The notes: a model not told the origin generated them from the sequence alone. Numbered from the stretch's first letter, positions 28,301 through 36,252 are shown. The stretch is DNA of 64,000 bases from Flagellimonas nanhaiensis (GCF_003382275.1 NZ_QTJX01000002.1:682001-746000), one strand, 5' to 3'. Numbers and translations: made by a program.

Positions 28301-28807
28301 GGCAAAGAGGGCGGCAAGAAGGATGGCGAACAAGGAGGAAATGAAAGTGGACAAGGGTCGGAAGGCAATGATGGTTCTAGTGGCTCTGAAATGGGATTAC
28401 AGGAGGTATATGAAATATATAAAGAGCAACAATTTCTAAGACAGCAGTTGGAGAAACAGTTGGAAGATATGATTAATAATCAGGAGAGAAATTTGGCCAA
28501 GAAGTTGGTCAAGCAGATGGGGGATTTCGAAAATGACTTATTGGAAAATGGGATAACAGAACGAACAAAGAATAAAGCAAATTATATACAGCATCAATTA
28601 CTCAAACTGGAAAATGCTTCGCTACAACAAGGCGAAACAGAGGAAAGAAAGAGTGACAACAGCCAGGAACTTTTCACTAATCCTATAACTACAAAACCGG
28701 AGATCTTTGAGGATTATAAAATTGATGTTGAGATTTTAAATAGACAAGCACTACCTTTGCGCCGAAATTATGAAAAGAAGGTAAAGGTCTATTTCAAAGA
28801 TGATTAG
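25394..28807 (+). CDS. DUF4175 family membrane protein with low-complexity Gly/Lys/Glu tail region
   Basis: The protein has 1,137 residues. Two transmembrane helices lie near the N-terminus (about 23-42 and 50-70) and a third at about 152-170. A beta-rich middle follows (APFSFRLLNEDLEVLDNE, LKYPSYLNREAEI), then a long Lys/Glu coiled coil (about 500-780), a helical segment, and a Gly/Lys/Glu/Gln low-complexity stretch (about 933-999). The start codon appears to be TTG: it gives the N-terminus MDSYQKILDKLNGFIKKYY, which resembles family members, and there is no nearby ATG. DUF4175 proteins are conserved in Bacteroidota but have no firmly known function. The gene overlaps ybeY by 8 bp, so the two are probably co-translated. 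Confidence 0.85.
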   Translation: MDSYQKILDKLNGFIKKYYTKRLVKGILLFLTLGLLFWIAVTSMEHLFWLNQKWRLTLFVLFLGVEIYLLYKFIGEPLAYLFKLKKGITHMEASRLIGLHFPKVNDKLMNLMEFADDSDKSELLLASIDQRARLLGPVPFTEAVDVKESLRYARYLLAPLAVFGLLMLSGNVASFFESHQRVLNYDMAYERPAPFSFRLLNEDLEVLDNESLTIAVAVDGEMQPENVYMVVNGEQLLLQKNEGVFSHNFSAPVETSSFYLTANGWDSKTYSIVTHRTPRLVDFKMQLKYPSYLNREAEIISGSGNAVVPEGTRVTWNVKGNNVEEIGIASKDTMSLFEKDDSDFTHSQNIYADLRYELRTSNEFIKDYEKLSYSIDVVNDDRPTVVVEQSLDSLRPNQSFYRGEAKDDYGINRLHLVCYPVDDRSSSQRILLETPGSDFHRFYYTFPSGLDLEEGRSYRLYFEVVDNDGLRGGKVARSKEFDANYFDNNQLIKRELSIQNSVVKSFEGTLKKYKEQSKTLKEIQREQKESKALNFEDKNQIKDFIKKQEQQDELMEKFSQQLKESLSRESENEETRKMLQERLERQELEARKNEKLLEELNKLTEKINEEEFKKKLEELGKKQSSNAKSLEQILELTKRYYVTEKASQLSKELENMAKRQKLLSELKLGEDFSDKEQKRLNEDFEELSKELDELKKDNEGLQKPMDLEIDKKKSEEVKQDQKDALEEINKHQGSEESSTKDEKKEAGDKASKKQKSAADKMKEMSESLKQGAMGGGGSSITEDAEMLRQILDNLVTFSFKQEALFDKVENIDIDISQFSRTVKEQKELRRLFEHVDDSLFALSLRRAELSEFVNEQITEVYYNIDKALESIADNQVFQGASYQQYVMNATNSLAEFLADVLDNMQQSMNKGQGSGSGSDFQLPDIIQRQQDVQEKMNGKGQQGQKGGQEEKGSGEGKEGEGEQGKQEGGGKEGGKKDGEQGGNESGQGSEGNDGSSGSEMGLQEVYEIYKEQQFLRQQLEKQLEDMINNQERNLAKKLVKQMGDFENDLLENGITERTKNKANYIQHQLLKLENASLQQGETEERKSDNSQELFTNPITTKPEIFEDYKIDVEILNRQALPLRRNYEKKVKVYFKDD

Positions 28808-29219
28808 TTTCCATTTCGAATCCGACTATAGAATTCTGGATTTGTCCGAGTACTCCGATTGGGTAGCTAGGATTATTGAGTCTGAAGGCTTCACTCAAGG
28901 GGACATCAGCTATATCTTTTATACTGATGAAAAACTTTTGGAGCTGAATCAGGAGTATCTAAAGCACGACACATTTACTGATATTATCACCTTTGATTAT
29001 TGTGATGGCAAGGTGGTTTCGGGGGATATTTTTATATCCACAGATAGGGTCAAGGATAACGCAAAGACTTTTGAAGTGCCTTTTGAGATGGAGATGAAAA
29101 GAGTTATGAGCCATGGTTTGCTCCACTTGTTGGGGTACGGCGACAAGACTGATGAAGAGACTGTGGTTATGAGAGCAAAAGAGGAAGAAAAAATTAAAAT
29201 GTTCCACGTGGAACAATAG
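28800..29219 (+). CDS. ybeY: Endoribonuclease YbeY
   Basis: A zinc-dependent single-strand endoribonuclease involved in 16S rRNA maturation and ribosome quality control. The 139-residue protein carries the metal-binding motif SHGLLHLLGYGDK (about residues 104-116). In the enterobacterial motif HGxLHLxGYDH the last ligand is His; here that position is Asp, which I recall as usual in Bacteroidota. EYLKHDTFTDIITFDY is the conserved region before it. The last six codons (MFHVEQ and stop) are written by a perfect 16-bp parS-like palindrome. The gene overlaps DUF4175 and is followed 2 bp later by mnmG. Confidence 0.93.
   Translation: MISFHFESDYRILDLSEYSDWVARIIESEGFTQGDISYIFYTDEKLLELNQEYLKHDTFTDIITFDYCDGKVVSGDIFISTDRVKDNAKTFEVPFEMEMKRVMSHGLLHLLGYGDKTDEETVVMRAKEEEKIKMFHVEQ
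29200..29215. other. parS: parS-like 16-bp palindrome (ParB site), copy 1
   Basis: TGTTCCACGTGGAACA is a perfect palindrome and differs from the canonical bacterial parS (TGTTTCACGTGAAACA) only at the two symmetric positions. It lies inside the 3' end of ybeY. An identical copy lies just downstream of mnmG. Confidence 0.75.
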
Positions 29220-29221
29220 CT

Positions 29222-31090
29222 ATGTTTGAAAAGGAGTATGACGTTATTGTAGTTGGGGGAGGTCACGCTGGAGCCGAGGCTACTGCTGCCGCAGCCAATA
29301 TGGGTTCACGGACTTTGTTGGTTACCATGAATCTGCAGACCATTGGGCAGATGTCGTGCAACCCCGCCATGGGAGGCATTGCCAAAGGACAGATTGTGCG
29401 AGAAATTGATGCTCTTGGCGGATATAGTGGGGTCATTACGGACAAGTCTGCTATACAGTTCAAAATGCTTAACAAGTCAAAGGGTCCCGCTATGTGGAGT
29501 CCAAGAGCACAGAACGATCGTATGCGTTTTGCTGAAGAGTGGAGGTTGGCTTTAGAGAATACACCCAATGCTGATTTTTATCAAGAGATGGTGTCTGGTT
29601 TGTTGGTGGAAGGAGAAAAAGTTGTCGGTGTAAGAACATCACTTGGCATAGATATTCGGGGTAAGGCAGTGGTGCTTACCAATGGAACTTTCTTAAACGG
29701 ACTTATCCATATTGGAGAGAAACAATTTGGTGGAGGTAGAGCGGGTGAAAAGTCAGCAACTGGAATTACGGAACAACTTGTTGATATTGGTTTCGATAGT
29801 GGCCGTATGAAAACCGGAACACCTCCTAGGGTGGATGGTCGCTCTTTGGATTATTCCAAAATGATTGTACAACCGGGCGACGACAACCCTGATAAATTTT
29901 CGTATTTGGACACCCCTGTTCTTAAAGAACAGCGCGACTGCTTTATGACGCATACCAGCAATTTGGTGCATGATCTTTTGCGAGAAGGGTTTGATAGGTC
30001 TCCAATGTTCAATGGAAGGATTAAAAGTATTGGACCCAGATATTGCCCATCTATTGAGGATAAAATACACCGTTTTGCGGATAAGGACAGGCATCAGATT
30101 TTTGTTGAACCAGAAGGATGGCATACCGTTGAAGTTTATGTGAATGGTTTTTCAACTTCACTTCCAGAAGATGTTCAGTACAAAGCTTTAAAGTCTGTAA
30201 AAGGATTCGAAAATGTGAAATTCTTTCGGCCTGGATATGCCATAGAGTATGATTATTTTCCACCTACACAGTTGAAGCATACCCTAGAGACCAAACTATT
30301 GGAGAATCTCTATTTTGCCGGTCAGATTAATGGAACTACAGGATATGAAGAAGCTGCCTCTCAGGGTTTGATGGCGGGAATTAATGCCCATCTGAAAATT
30401 CAGGAAAAGGAAGCTTTTGTGCTGAAAAGGGATGAGGCCTATATCGGCGTTCTAATAGATGACTTAATTACAAAGGGCACGGAAGAACCATATCGCATGT
30501 TTACCTCTAGGGCTGAATATAGAACTCTGTTAAGACAAGATAATGCGGACTTAAGACTTACCCCAAAGGGGTATGAACTTGGCCTCGCCAAAGAAGAACG
30601 CATGCAGAGAATGGAGCAAAAACAGGAAAAATCTAAAAACTTTGTCGATTTTTTCAAAAAAACAAGCTTTACCAAAGAAGAAATCAATCCAATTTTAGAG
30701 TTGGTTGACTCTGCAAAGGTGACACAATCCGATAAACTTTTTAAGGTTTTTTCCAGACCGAGGGTCACCATGGATCACATGCTTCAAATTGACTCCGTAG
30801 CAAATTATGTTGAAGAAAACAAACTAGATTCTGAGGTATTGGAGCAAGCGGAAATTCAGGTTAAATACTCTGGATATATTGAAAAGGAAAAAAACAATGC
30901 TGATAAATTACACCGCTTGGAGAGTGTGAGAATCCCGGACAACTTCGATTATTCTAAACTGAAGTCGCTTTCATTCGAGGCCAGGGAAAAATTGGAGGCC
31001 ATAAGGCCAGTGACTATATCCCAAGCGTCAAGAATTAGCGGAGTTTCACCTGCGGACATTAGTGTTTTATTGGTTTTTCTCGGGAGATAA
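29222..31090 (+). CDS. mnmG: tRNA uridine-5-carboxymethylaminomethyl modification enzyme MnmG (GidA)
   Basis: An FAD-dependent enzyme that, with MnmE, modifies the wobble uridine of several tRNAs. The 622-residue protein begins with the dinucleotide-binding segment VIVVGGGHAGAEA, and shows CNPAMGGIAKG, FLNGLIHIGEKQFGGGR, GPRYCPSIEDKI and GQINGTTGYEEAASQG, all MnmG signatures. The C-terminal helical domain (QASRISGVSPADISVLLVFLG) is complete. No MnmE gene is in the window. The gene is bracketed by two identical parS-like palindromes; in many bacteria mnmG lies near the replication origin. Confidence 0.97.
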   Translation: MFEKEYDVIVVGGGHAGAEATAAAANMGSRTLLVTMNLQTIGQMSCNPAMGGIAKGQIVREIDALGGYSGVITDKSAIQFKMLNKSKGPAMWSPRAQNDRMRFAEEWRLALENTPNADFYQEMVSGLLVEGEKVVGVRTSLGIDIRGKAVVLTNGTFLNGLIHIGEKQFGGGRAGEKSATGITEQLVDIGFDSGRMKTGTPPRVDGRSLDYSKMIVQPGDDNPDKFSYLDTPVLKEQRDCFMTHTSNLVHDLLREGFDRSPMFNGRIKSIGPRYCPSIEDKIHRFADKDRHQIFVEPEGWHTVEVYVNGFSTSLPEDVQYKALKSVKGFENVKFFRPGYAIEYDYFPPTQLKHTLETKLLENLYFAGQINGTTGYEEAASQGLMAGINAHLKIQEKEAFVLKRDEAYIGVLIDDLITKGTEEPYRMFTSRAEYRTLLRQDNADLRLTPKGYELGLAKEERMQRMEQKQEKSKNFVDFFKKTSFTKEEINPILELVDSAKVTQSDKLFKVFSRPRVTMDHMLQIDSVANYVEENKLDSEVLEQAEIQVKYSGYIEKEKNNADKLHRLESVRIPDNFDYSKLKSLSFEAREKLEAIRPVTISQASRISGVSPADISVLLVFLGR

Positions 31091-31098
31091 TCACTTTT

Positions 31099-31114
31099 TG
31101 TTCCACGTGGAACA
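31099..31114. other. parS: parS-like 16-bp palindrome (ParB site), copy 2
   Basis: The same perfect palindrome TGTTCCACGTGGAACA as at 29200, here intergenic, beginning 8 bp after the mnmG stop codon. Confidence 0.75.
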
Positions 31115-31176
31115 AAACCCCAGTTAAATTTATGTTGTGGTCTGATTTTTGATTTGAAATGTCAAACCAAAAATCA

Positions 31177-31737
31177 ATGAAAAAAGCTTTATTGCTCATC
31201 GGAATGCTTGCTGCTTTTCATTCCTGTATTCCAATTCGAATTGCTCCTAAAATTCAAGACTACAAAGTTGTCAAAGGAAAAAGATTTAGAAGAAGTTTAC
31301 CAAAAAAGACCGTGTTCGTCTTTGAAGACCCAAAAGATGCCAATGAGTTTTATAATTACGTCAACACCAAATTTGGACTGCAAGATTATTATGTAGATGT
31401 TGAAGTCCCTTTTATTATAGATCAGAAAGAATATTTCTTTTCCTTCTATGAAGTTGAAATACCCAACAAAGCTTTAAATCTGTTTCCCTTTATTTTTGAT
31501 GCTGCATTTAGTGCTGCGGTTGGAAATGATGGAGTTGAACCTATTTTATCTGATGATGCGGAATCTGTTATCCGGGTTGGAAGTTGGTATATTGCAATTG
31601 AGGTTTTCAGTGATTCGGAGAAAGACTGCCTACACGAAGATTCTATTTCAAGGGACAAAGTTTTGACATATCTTCGAGAACTCAAAAACGAATACTTGTC
31701 CACACAGAATTATAATGAAATTGTTTTTAAAAACTAA
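31177..31737 (+). CDS. Hypothetical lipoprotein
   Basis: The protein has 186 residues from the preferred ATG at 31177; an in-frame ATG at 31159 would add six residues before the signal peptide. It begins MKKALLLIGMLAAFHSC, a lipoprotein-type signal with Cys at residue 17. The mature part is a small mixed domain (KTVFVFEDPKDANEFYNYV, FFSFYEVEIPNKALNLFPF, SWYIAIEVFSD). I do not recognise a family. The next gene, a methyltransferase, starts within its last codons (23-bp overlap), so the two are co-transcribed, but nothing ties them functionally. Confidence 0.8.
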   Translation: MKKALLLIGMLAAFHSCIPIRIAPKIQDYKVVKGKRFRRSLPKKTVFVFEDPKDANEFYNYVNTKFGLQDYYVDVEVPFIIDQKEYFFSFYEVEIPNKALNLFPFIFDAAFSAAVGNDGVEPILSDDAESVIRVGSWYIAIEVFSDSEKDCLHEDSISRDKVLTYLRELKNEYLSTQNYNEIVFKN

Positions 31738-32545
31738 AGACTTTTCAGTATCAGGTGAATCCTTTGAATTGCATTGGGATGAGGAGTTTCAAATGCTTCG
31801 TACATCTCCAGTACCGGAAAACTTGGAGGGTTACTACGATAGCGACAACTACATTTCCCATACCGATTCCAGCACCGGTTTGGTAGATCAATTATATCAA
31901 AAGGTAAAACGCCTAAATCTAAAGAAAAAGCTTCAACTGATTGATAATCAGATAGATATATCCAGAAATCTACTTGATATTGGCGCAGGAACAGGGGATT
32001 TCCTCTTATATACCCAGGAGAACGGCTATACTATAACTGGAGTTGAGCCAAATGAAAAAGCAAGAACGCTTGCCAAGGATAAAGGATTGGATTTGAAACC
32101 CGGACTGAACAATTTGCGTGGACAGCAATATGATATCATTACGTTATGGCATGTGCTGGAACACCTCCCAGAATTGGAAAAACAGATAGTAAAGATTGAA
32201 GAACTGTTGGCAGCGAAAGGAACCTTGATTATAGCCGTTCCAAATTTTAAATCTTTTGATGCAAAACACTATGGGCGATATTGGGCGGGTTATGATGTCC
32301 CCAGACACTTATGGCATTTTTCAAAGGAGTCAATTGCAAAACTTTTTAAACCACATAACTTAGAGGTGGTCCAAATACGTCCCATGTGGTTCGATGCATT
32401 TTACGTTTCATTGCTCTCGGAAAAATACAAAGGCAATAAGTTATATCTCTTAAGTGCTTTTTTCGTAGGACTATGGTCAAATATTAAAGCTTGCTTTACA
32501 AAAGAGCACTCTTCCCTTATTTATGTGCTCAAAAGAGCCAAATAA
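31715..32545 (+). CDS. Class I SAM-dependent methyltransferase
   Basis: The protein has 276 residues. Motif I for S-adenosylmethionine binding is LLDIGAGTGDFL (about 88-99), followed by the acidic GVEPNEKAR (about 110-118) and the post-motif region ITLWHVLEHLPE (about 144-155), typical of Methyltransf_11/23 proteins. An N-terminal 80-residue part precedes the catalytic fold (LEGYYDSDNYISHTD), and the C-terminal part carries a hydrophobic segment (LYLLSAFFVGLWSNI) that could associate with the membrane. Relatives often methylate sugars or lipids, but no substrate can be named. Its start overlaps the upstream lipoprotein gene. Confidence 0.85.
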   Translation: MKLFLKTKDFSVSGESFELHWDEEFQMLRTSPVPENLEGYYDSDNYISHTDSSTGLVDQLYQKVKRLNLKKKLQLIDNQIDISRNLLDIGAGTGDFLLYTQENGYTITGVEPNEKARTLAKDKGLDLKPGLNNLRGQQYDIITLWHVLEHLPELEKQIVKIEELLAAKGTLIIAVPNFKSFDAKHYGRYWAGYDVPRHLWHFSKESIAKLFKPHNLEVVQIRPMWFDAFYVSLLSEKYKGNKLYLLSAFFVGLWSNIKACFTKEHSSLIYVLKRAK

Positions 32546-32609
32546 TCCATTTGATGACGCCTAAGGAACGTACTACGCTCTTCCTAATGGGTTTGTCATA
32601 GTGTTGGAA

Positions 32610-32631
32610 AAACGCTGCTCACAGGGCGTTT
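32610..32631 (+). terminator. Weak hairpin after the methyltransferase gene
   Basis: AAACGC and GCGTTT form a 6-bp stem around a 10-base loop, followed by an A-rich then T-rich stretch (AAAAAAGCCGTTTTTT). It is weak for an intrinsic terminator but is the only candidate in the 242 bp before the next gene. Confidence 0.3.
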
Positions 32632-32758
32632 AAAAAAGCCGTTTTTTATAAATAAATCAAATCAATGAGTACAATCCATATAAATTTTTCTTATGGCTTA
32701 GTTTATTGACTTTTTTGGCTTAATGGAATGATAATGACAACCATTAGAAAAGCTTTCC

Positions 32759-32766
32759 TATTTTTG
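32759..32766 (+). promoter_or_regulatory. Bacteroidota -7 promoter element (TATTTTTG) for the Skp/OmpH-like gene
   Basis: TATTTTTG matches TAnnTTTG and lies 21 bp before the ATG at 32788. This supports that ATG over in-frame starts further upstream, which would fall before or inside the promoter. Confidence 0.5.
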
Positions 32767-32787
32767 CGCATCATTAAAAAGAGAAAC

Positions 32788-33294
32788 ATGAAAAAAATAC
32801 TAGTGTTGGCAATCGCAATGGTTGCTATGGCATGTCAGCAAAACAAAATTGGTTATGTAGACAATGTGAAGTTGTTGGATGGGTACCAAGAGAAGATTGA
32901 TGTTGAGGCCAAGTTCAAGACCAAAGCTGATGCACTGGCAAAAAAGAGAGACAGTATTTCGCAAGCTTTTCAATTGGAGCTGCAGGAATTCCAGACCAAA
33001 GCTCAAAAGATGTCCCAAAAGAGTGCCCAGGAGGAATATTCGCTTTTACAACAGAGAGGACAGTTTGTTGGTCAGCAGTTACAACAAGAGGAGCAACAGT
33101 TGCAACAATCAAGTCAGACTGAAATAGATTCTTTGGTAAGTAAAGTGAAGAAAGAAATCAATGACTATGGAAAGGCAAACGGATATACCTACATACTTGG
33201 AGGTGGAGATGGTGGATCCGTTTTATATGGTGAGGAAACACAAAACTTGACAGATGCCATTCTTAAAATCTTGAACGACAAGTACAAAAAGTAA
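32788..33294 (+). CDS. Skp/OmpH-family periplasmic protein, probably lipid-anchored
   Basis: The protein has 168 residues. It begins MKKILVLAIAMVAMAC, with a Cys at residue 16 suggesting a lipoprotein. The rest is a Skp-like alpha-helical tentacle protein: a short start (KIGYVDNVKLLDGYQ), a long Gln/Glu/Lys coiled coil (about 45-125) and the C-terminal GYTYILGGGDGGSVLYG, which corresponds to the usual OmpH strand. Skp proteins chaperone outer-membrane proteins in the periplasm. Canonical Skp is soluble, so a lipid-anchored form would be a variant. The start is set by the signal sequence and the promoter element. A terminator follows. Confidence 0.88.
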   Translation: MKKILVLAIAMVAMACQQNKIGYVDNVKLLDGYQEKIDVEAKFKTKADALAKKRDSISQAFQLELQEFQTKAQKMSQKSAQEEYSLLQQRGQFVGQQLQQEEQQLQQSSQTEIDSLVSKVKKEINDYGKANGYTYILGGGDGGSVLYGEETQNLTDAILKILNDKYKK

Positions 33295-33317
33295 GCAAAC
33301 TGTTTATCATATATAAA

Positions 33318-33348
33318 GGGGACAATTCTAAAATTGTCTCCTTTCTTT
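33318..33348 (+). terminator. Intrinsic terminator after the Skp/OmpH-like gene
   Basis: GGGGACAATT pairs with AATTGTCTCC (10 bp with one G-U) around the loop CTAA, followed by TTTCTTTTT. It may also serve the DoxX gene from the other side, though less well. Confidence 0.75.
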
Positions 33349-33373
33349 TTGGATAAATATTGAATAATATGGT

Positions 33374-33769
33374 TTACTGGAATAAGTAAATCAGGAATAG
33401 CGTGGGCATAAAATAGATAACAATGGTCCTGGCACCATCATAATCCTTGGCCACTCTTTGTCCAAAGAGCAACAACAACAAAGTTATGGCAGAGAGAATC
33501 GCACCATAAAGTCCCATGTCGGTTTTTCCATCAAATACCAATTGAAAAATTCCAACAGCACAAAGAACACCCGAAATCATCTCCAGGAACAAGACCACTC
33601 CCAATAGAACGGGAACCGTACCCTTGAAAAAGGTTTTGGAAAAATGGTCATTCAGCCAACCAACGTTGCCTTTCCAATCAAATATTTTGTCCAATCCACT
33701 CTGTAAAAAGGTAATCGCCAGAAAAGCTAAAAGCAAAATCTGCGCGGTGTGTGCCATAAAGTTTTCCAT
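33374..33769 (-). CDS. DoxX family membrane protein
   Basis: The protein has 131 residues with four predicted transmembrane helices (about 8-25, 50-72, 78-102 and 110-130). The N-terminal LLLAFLAITFLQSGLDKIFDW matches the start of DoxX/DoxD-like proteins, here with the characteristic SGLDKIFDW. Members are small quinone-linked or uncharacterised membrane proteins; no specific role can be assigned. It follows holB after 9 bp on the same strand and is probably co-transcribed with it, although no functional link is evident. Confidence 0.82.
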   Translation of the reverse strand: MENFMAHTAQILLLAFLAITFLQSGLDKIFDWKGNVGWLNDHFSKTFFKGTVPVLLGVVLFLEMISGVLCAVGIFQLVFDGKTDMGLYGAILSAITLLLLLFGQRVAKDYDGARTIVIYFMPTLFLIYLFQ

Positions 33770-33778
33770 AGTTGATAT

Positions 33779-34930
33779 TTATGCGGCCTTGGCATGCAAG
33801 AGCCGGGTGAGTTTAATAGACAAATCCGTAAAGATGAGCTTAGAATTTCCATTTCGTTCCACATGAAAAATCGCTGTTTCCAATTCTTCCACAATGTCCT
33901 CAATATTGTTTTCATGAACAAATGGCGCAAATTTTTTCAGGTCAAAACCTTCAAGATGAATTCTGGCATAGACCAGTTCCTCCGCCTTATAATTTAGCAG
34001 CAAGGCTTGTCTCATCATGGCGAGGCAGTAGTTTAAGAACTGTTTCTGCACCTCTCTTCCCGTTTTGGCCACCTCATCGCTCCATAAGATCAATTCTTGA
34101 ACGGCCCCTTTGTTCCCCTTGGCCTTAAAAGCACTTCTGACCCATTGCACAAACCAACGTTCGAACACCAGGTCTTCGGAGTCTTTGTTGAGCAAGTCCA
34201 ATGCCTTGTTAAAGTTGCCGTTGGCTTCTTGAGCCATCGCATGGGCTTCCGAGGTTTTGACTCCCCGCTCCACCAAAGCTGCAGAAATATCTTGTTCAGA
34301 TAGCGGTGGGAAATGCAAAATTTGACATCTGGAACGAATCGTATTGATAATCTGTTCTTCCTCTTCGGCCAATAGCAACAACACTGTTTTTGGGGGAGGC
34401 TCCTCGATCAATTTCAAAAGCTTGTTTGCCGAGGAAATGTTCATTTTTTCGGCCATCCAAAGTATAAGGACCTTGTACCCTCCCTCATAAGATTTAAGGG
34501 ATAATTTTTTAACGATGTCCTGGGCCTCATCTACACCTATTTGGCCTTGTTTTTTTTCAATTCCAATATATCGGTACCAATCAAACAGATTGCCATAAGG
34601 CTGTTCCTTTACAAAGTGGCGCCATTCCTCCAAATAATTATCGCTAACAGCATGTGACTTTACCTTATCGGAATTGGAAACCGGAAAAGCAAAATGAAGA
34701 TCAGGGTGTGTGAGTGAATTACACTTAGCATTGCAGTCAACGTTATCTCCTTCATTCTCTCCACTACTGTTTCCACACAACAAATATTGTGCGTAAGCTA
34801 CTGCCATGGGCAAGATGCCAGACCCCTCCGGACCCACAAACAATTGGGCATGTGCCACCCTTCCGGTTTCTGCTGTGGTAACCAGATGATTTTTTATATG
34901 CTCAAGCCCTAAAACATTTTTGAACAGCAT
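33779..34930 (-). CDS. holB: DNA polymerase III subunit delta-prime
   Basis: A subunit of the clamp loader that places the beta clamp on DNA. The 383-residue protein starts MLFKNVLGLEHIKNHL, then FVGPEGSGILPMA, a degenerate Walker A without the usual Lys, as expected of the non-hydrolysing delta-prime subunit. A Cys-containing module (about 52-73) and the sensor region IRSRCQILHFPPL follow, plus KVLILWMAEKMNISSANKLLKLIEEPP, shortened here to MNISSANKLLKLIEEPP. Its ATG lies only 4 bp from a TATCTTTG promoter element, so the transcript may have almost no leader. It faces away from pgk. Confidence 0.93.
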   Translation of the reverse strand: MLFKNVLGLEHIKNHLVTTAETGRVAHAQLFVGPEGSGILPMAVAYAQYLLCGNSSGENEGDNVDCNAKCNSLTHPDLHFAFPVSNSDKVKSHAVSDNYLEEWRHFVKEQPYGNLFDWYRYIGIEKKQGQIGVDEAQDIVKKLSLKSYEGGYKVLILWMAEKMNISSANKLLKLIEEPPPKTVLLLLAEEEEQIINTIRSRCQILHFPPLSEQDISAALVERGVKTSEAHAMAQEANGNFNKALDLLNKDSEDLVFERWFVQWVRSAFKAKGNKGAVQELILWSDEVAKTGREVQKQFLNYCLAMMRQALLLNYKAEELVYARIHLEGFDLKKFAPFVHENNIEDIVEELETAIFHVERNGNSKLIFTDLSIKLTRLLHAKAA

Positions 34931-34934
34931 GCAC

Positions 34935-34942
34935 CAAAGATA
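34935..34942 (-). promoter_or_regulatory. Bacteroidota -7 promoter element (TATCTTTG) for holB
   Basis: On the minus strand the sequence is TATCTTTG, ending 4 bp before the holB ATG. If used, transcription would begin at or next to the start codon. Confidence 0.4.
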
Positions 34943-35032
34943 CAGTTTTTAGGTTCCAAAACTTTTACGCCTTTTTTTGTTGAAACCCTAAAAATATAAC
35001 GATAGCTTTCAAGGCAAAAAGCAGGAAATCTT

Positions 35033-35040
35033 TACATTTG
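35033..35040 (+). promoter_or_regulatory. Bacteroidota -7 promoter element (TACATTTG) for pgk
   Basis: TACATTTG matches TAnnTTTG and lies 21 bp before the pgk ATG. The in-frame TTG that overlaps its end is therefore an unlikely start codon. Confidence 0.5.
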
Positions 35041-35061
35041 AAGTCTCATAAATACAGGCGA

Positions 35062-36252
35062 ATGAAAACTATAGATGACTACAATTTCGAAAATAAAAAA
35101 GCACTGATCCGTGTAGATTTCAATGTACCGTTAGATGGTGATTTTAATGTAACCGATACCAGCCGGATTGAGGCTGCAAAACCTACAATCTTAAAAGTTC
35201 TGGAAGACGGAGGATCTGCGGTTTTAATGAGCCATTTGGGAAGACCAAAAGGCAAGGCAAATCCAGATATGTCCCTTTCCCATATCTGTGATACTGTTTC
35301 CGAAATCATTGGAGTGCAGGTGAAGTTTGCTGAAAATTGTGTTGGTGATGCCGCCGAAACTGCGGTTTCAAACTTGGAAAATGGAGAGGTATTATTGTTG
35401 GAAAACCTTCGGTTCCATGCAGAAGAAGAACAAGGGGACCAGGACTTTGCAAAGGCGCTTTCAAACCATGGGGACATTTATGTGAACGATGCTTTTGGAA
35501 CAGCGCACCGAGCACATGCTTCAACCACCATTGTGGCCCAGTTTTTTCCAGGGAACAAATGCTTCGGGTATTTGTTGGCCAAGGAAATAAAATCCATCGA
35601 AAAAGTAATGCAGACCGGGGAAAAGCCAGTAACTGCCATTCTTGGAGGGGCCAAAGTGTCCTCTAAGATTACCATCATAGAAAATATTTTGGACAAGGTG
35701 GACAATCTCATTGTAGGAGGGGGAATGACCTATACTTTTATCAAGGCCCAAGGAGGAAAAGTTGGGGATTCCATTTGCGAGGATGATAAGATGGAACTCG
35801 CCCTAGAGATTTTAAAACAAGCAGAAGCAAAAGGAGTCAAGGTACATTTACCTGTTGACGTATTGGCCGCTGATGATTTTGACAATAATGCAAACACCCA
35901 ATATGTGGATGTAAACGAAATTCCTGATGGCTGGCAAGGACTGGATGCAGGTCCAAAAACGCTGGAAAATTTCAAACAGGCAATTTTGGACTCCAAGACC
36001 ATATTGTGGAACGGTCCCGTAGGTGTTTTTGAAATGGAAAATTTCGCCAAAGGCACTATCTCGGTCGGAAATTACATAGACGAAGCTACCCAAAAAGGAG
36101 CCTTTTCATTAGTTGGTGGAGGCGATTCCGTAGCGGCAGTAAAACAGTTCGGTTTTCAAGACAAAGTGAGCTACGTCTCCACAGGAGGAGGGGCAATGTT
36201 GGAGAGTCTTGAAGGACGCACACTGCCGGGCATAGCGGCAATATTGGACTAG
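35062..36252 (+). CDS. pgk: Phosphoglycerate kinase
   Basis: Transfers phosphate from 1,3-bisphosphoglycerate to ADP in glycolysis, and works in reverse in gluconeogenesis; cytoplasmic. The 396-residue protein shows the substrate-binding [10 protein letters not shown] and [21 protein letters not shown], the hinge region [10 protein letters not shown], and the nucleotide-binding [17 protein letters not shown] and [13 protein letters not shown] with the C-terminal [13 protein letters not shown]. Start and length fit the family. It is divergent from holB, with the promoter in the gap. Confidence 0.98.
   Translation: MKTIDDYNFENKKALIRVDFNVPLDGDFNVTDTSRIEAAKPTILKVLEDGGSAVLMSHLGRPKGKANPDMSLSHICDTVSEIIGVQVKFAENCVGDAAETAVSNLENGEVLLLENLRFHAEEEQGDQDFAKALSNHGDIYVNDAFGTAHRAHASTTIVAQFFPGNKCFGYLLAKEIKSIEKVMQTGEKPVTAILGGAKVSSKITIIENILDKVDNLIVGGGMTYTFIKAQGGKVGDSICEDDKMELALEILKQAEAKGVKVHLPVDVLAADDFDNNANTQYVDVNEIPDGWQGLDAGPKTLENFKQAILDSKTILWNGPVGVFEMENFAKGTISVGNYIDEATQKGAFSLVGGGDSVAAVKQFGFQDKVSYVSTGGGAMLESLEGRTLPGIAAILD

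Noticed and set aside
33855..33870. Another parS-like stretch (CGTTCCACATGAAAAA) in holB
   Set aside because: It lacks the CACGTG core and has several other mismatches.
35038..35061. Upstream TTG as pgk start
   Set aside because: It overlaps the -7 promoter element; the ATG at 35062 gives the normal family length.
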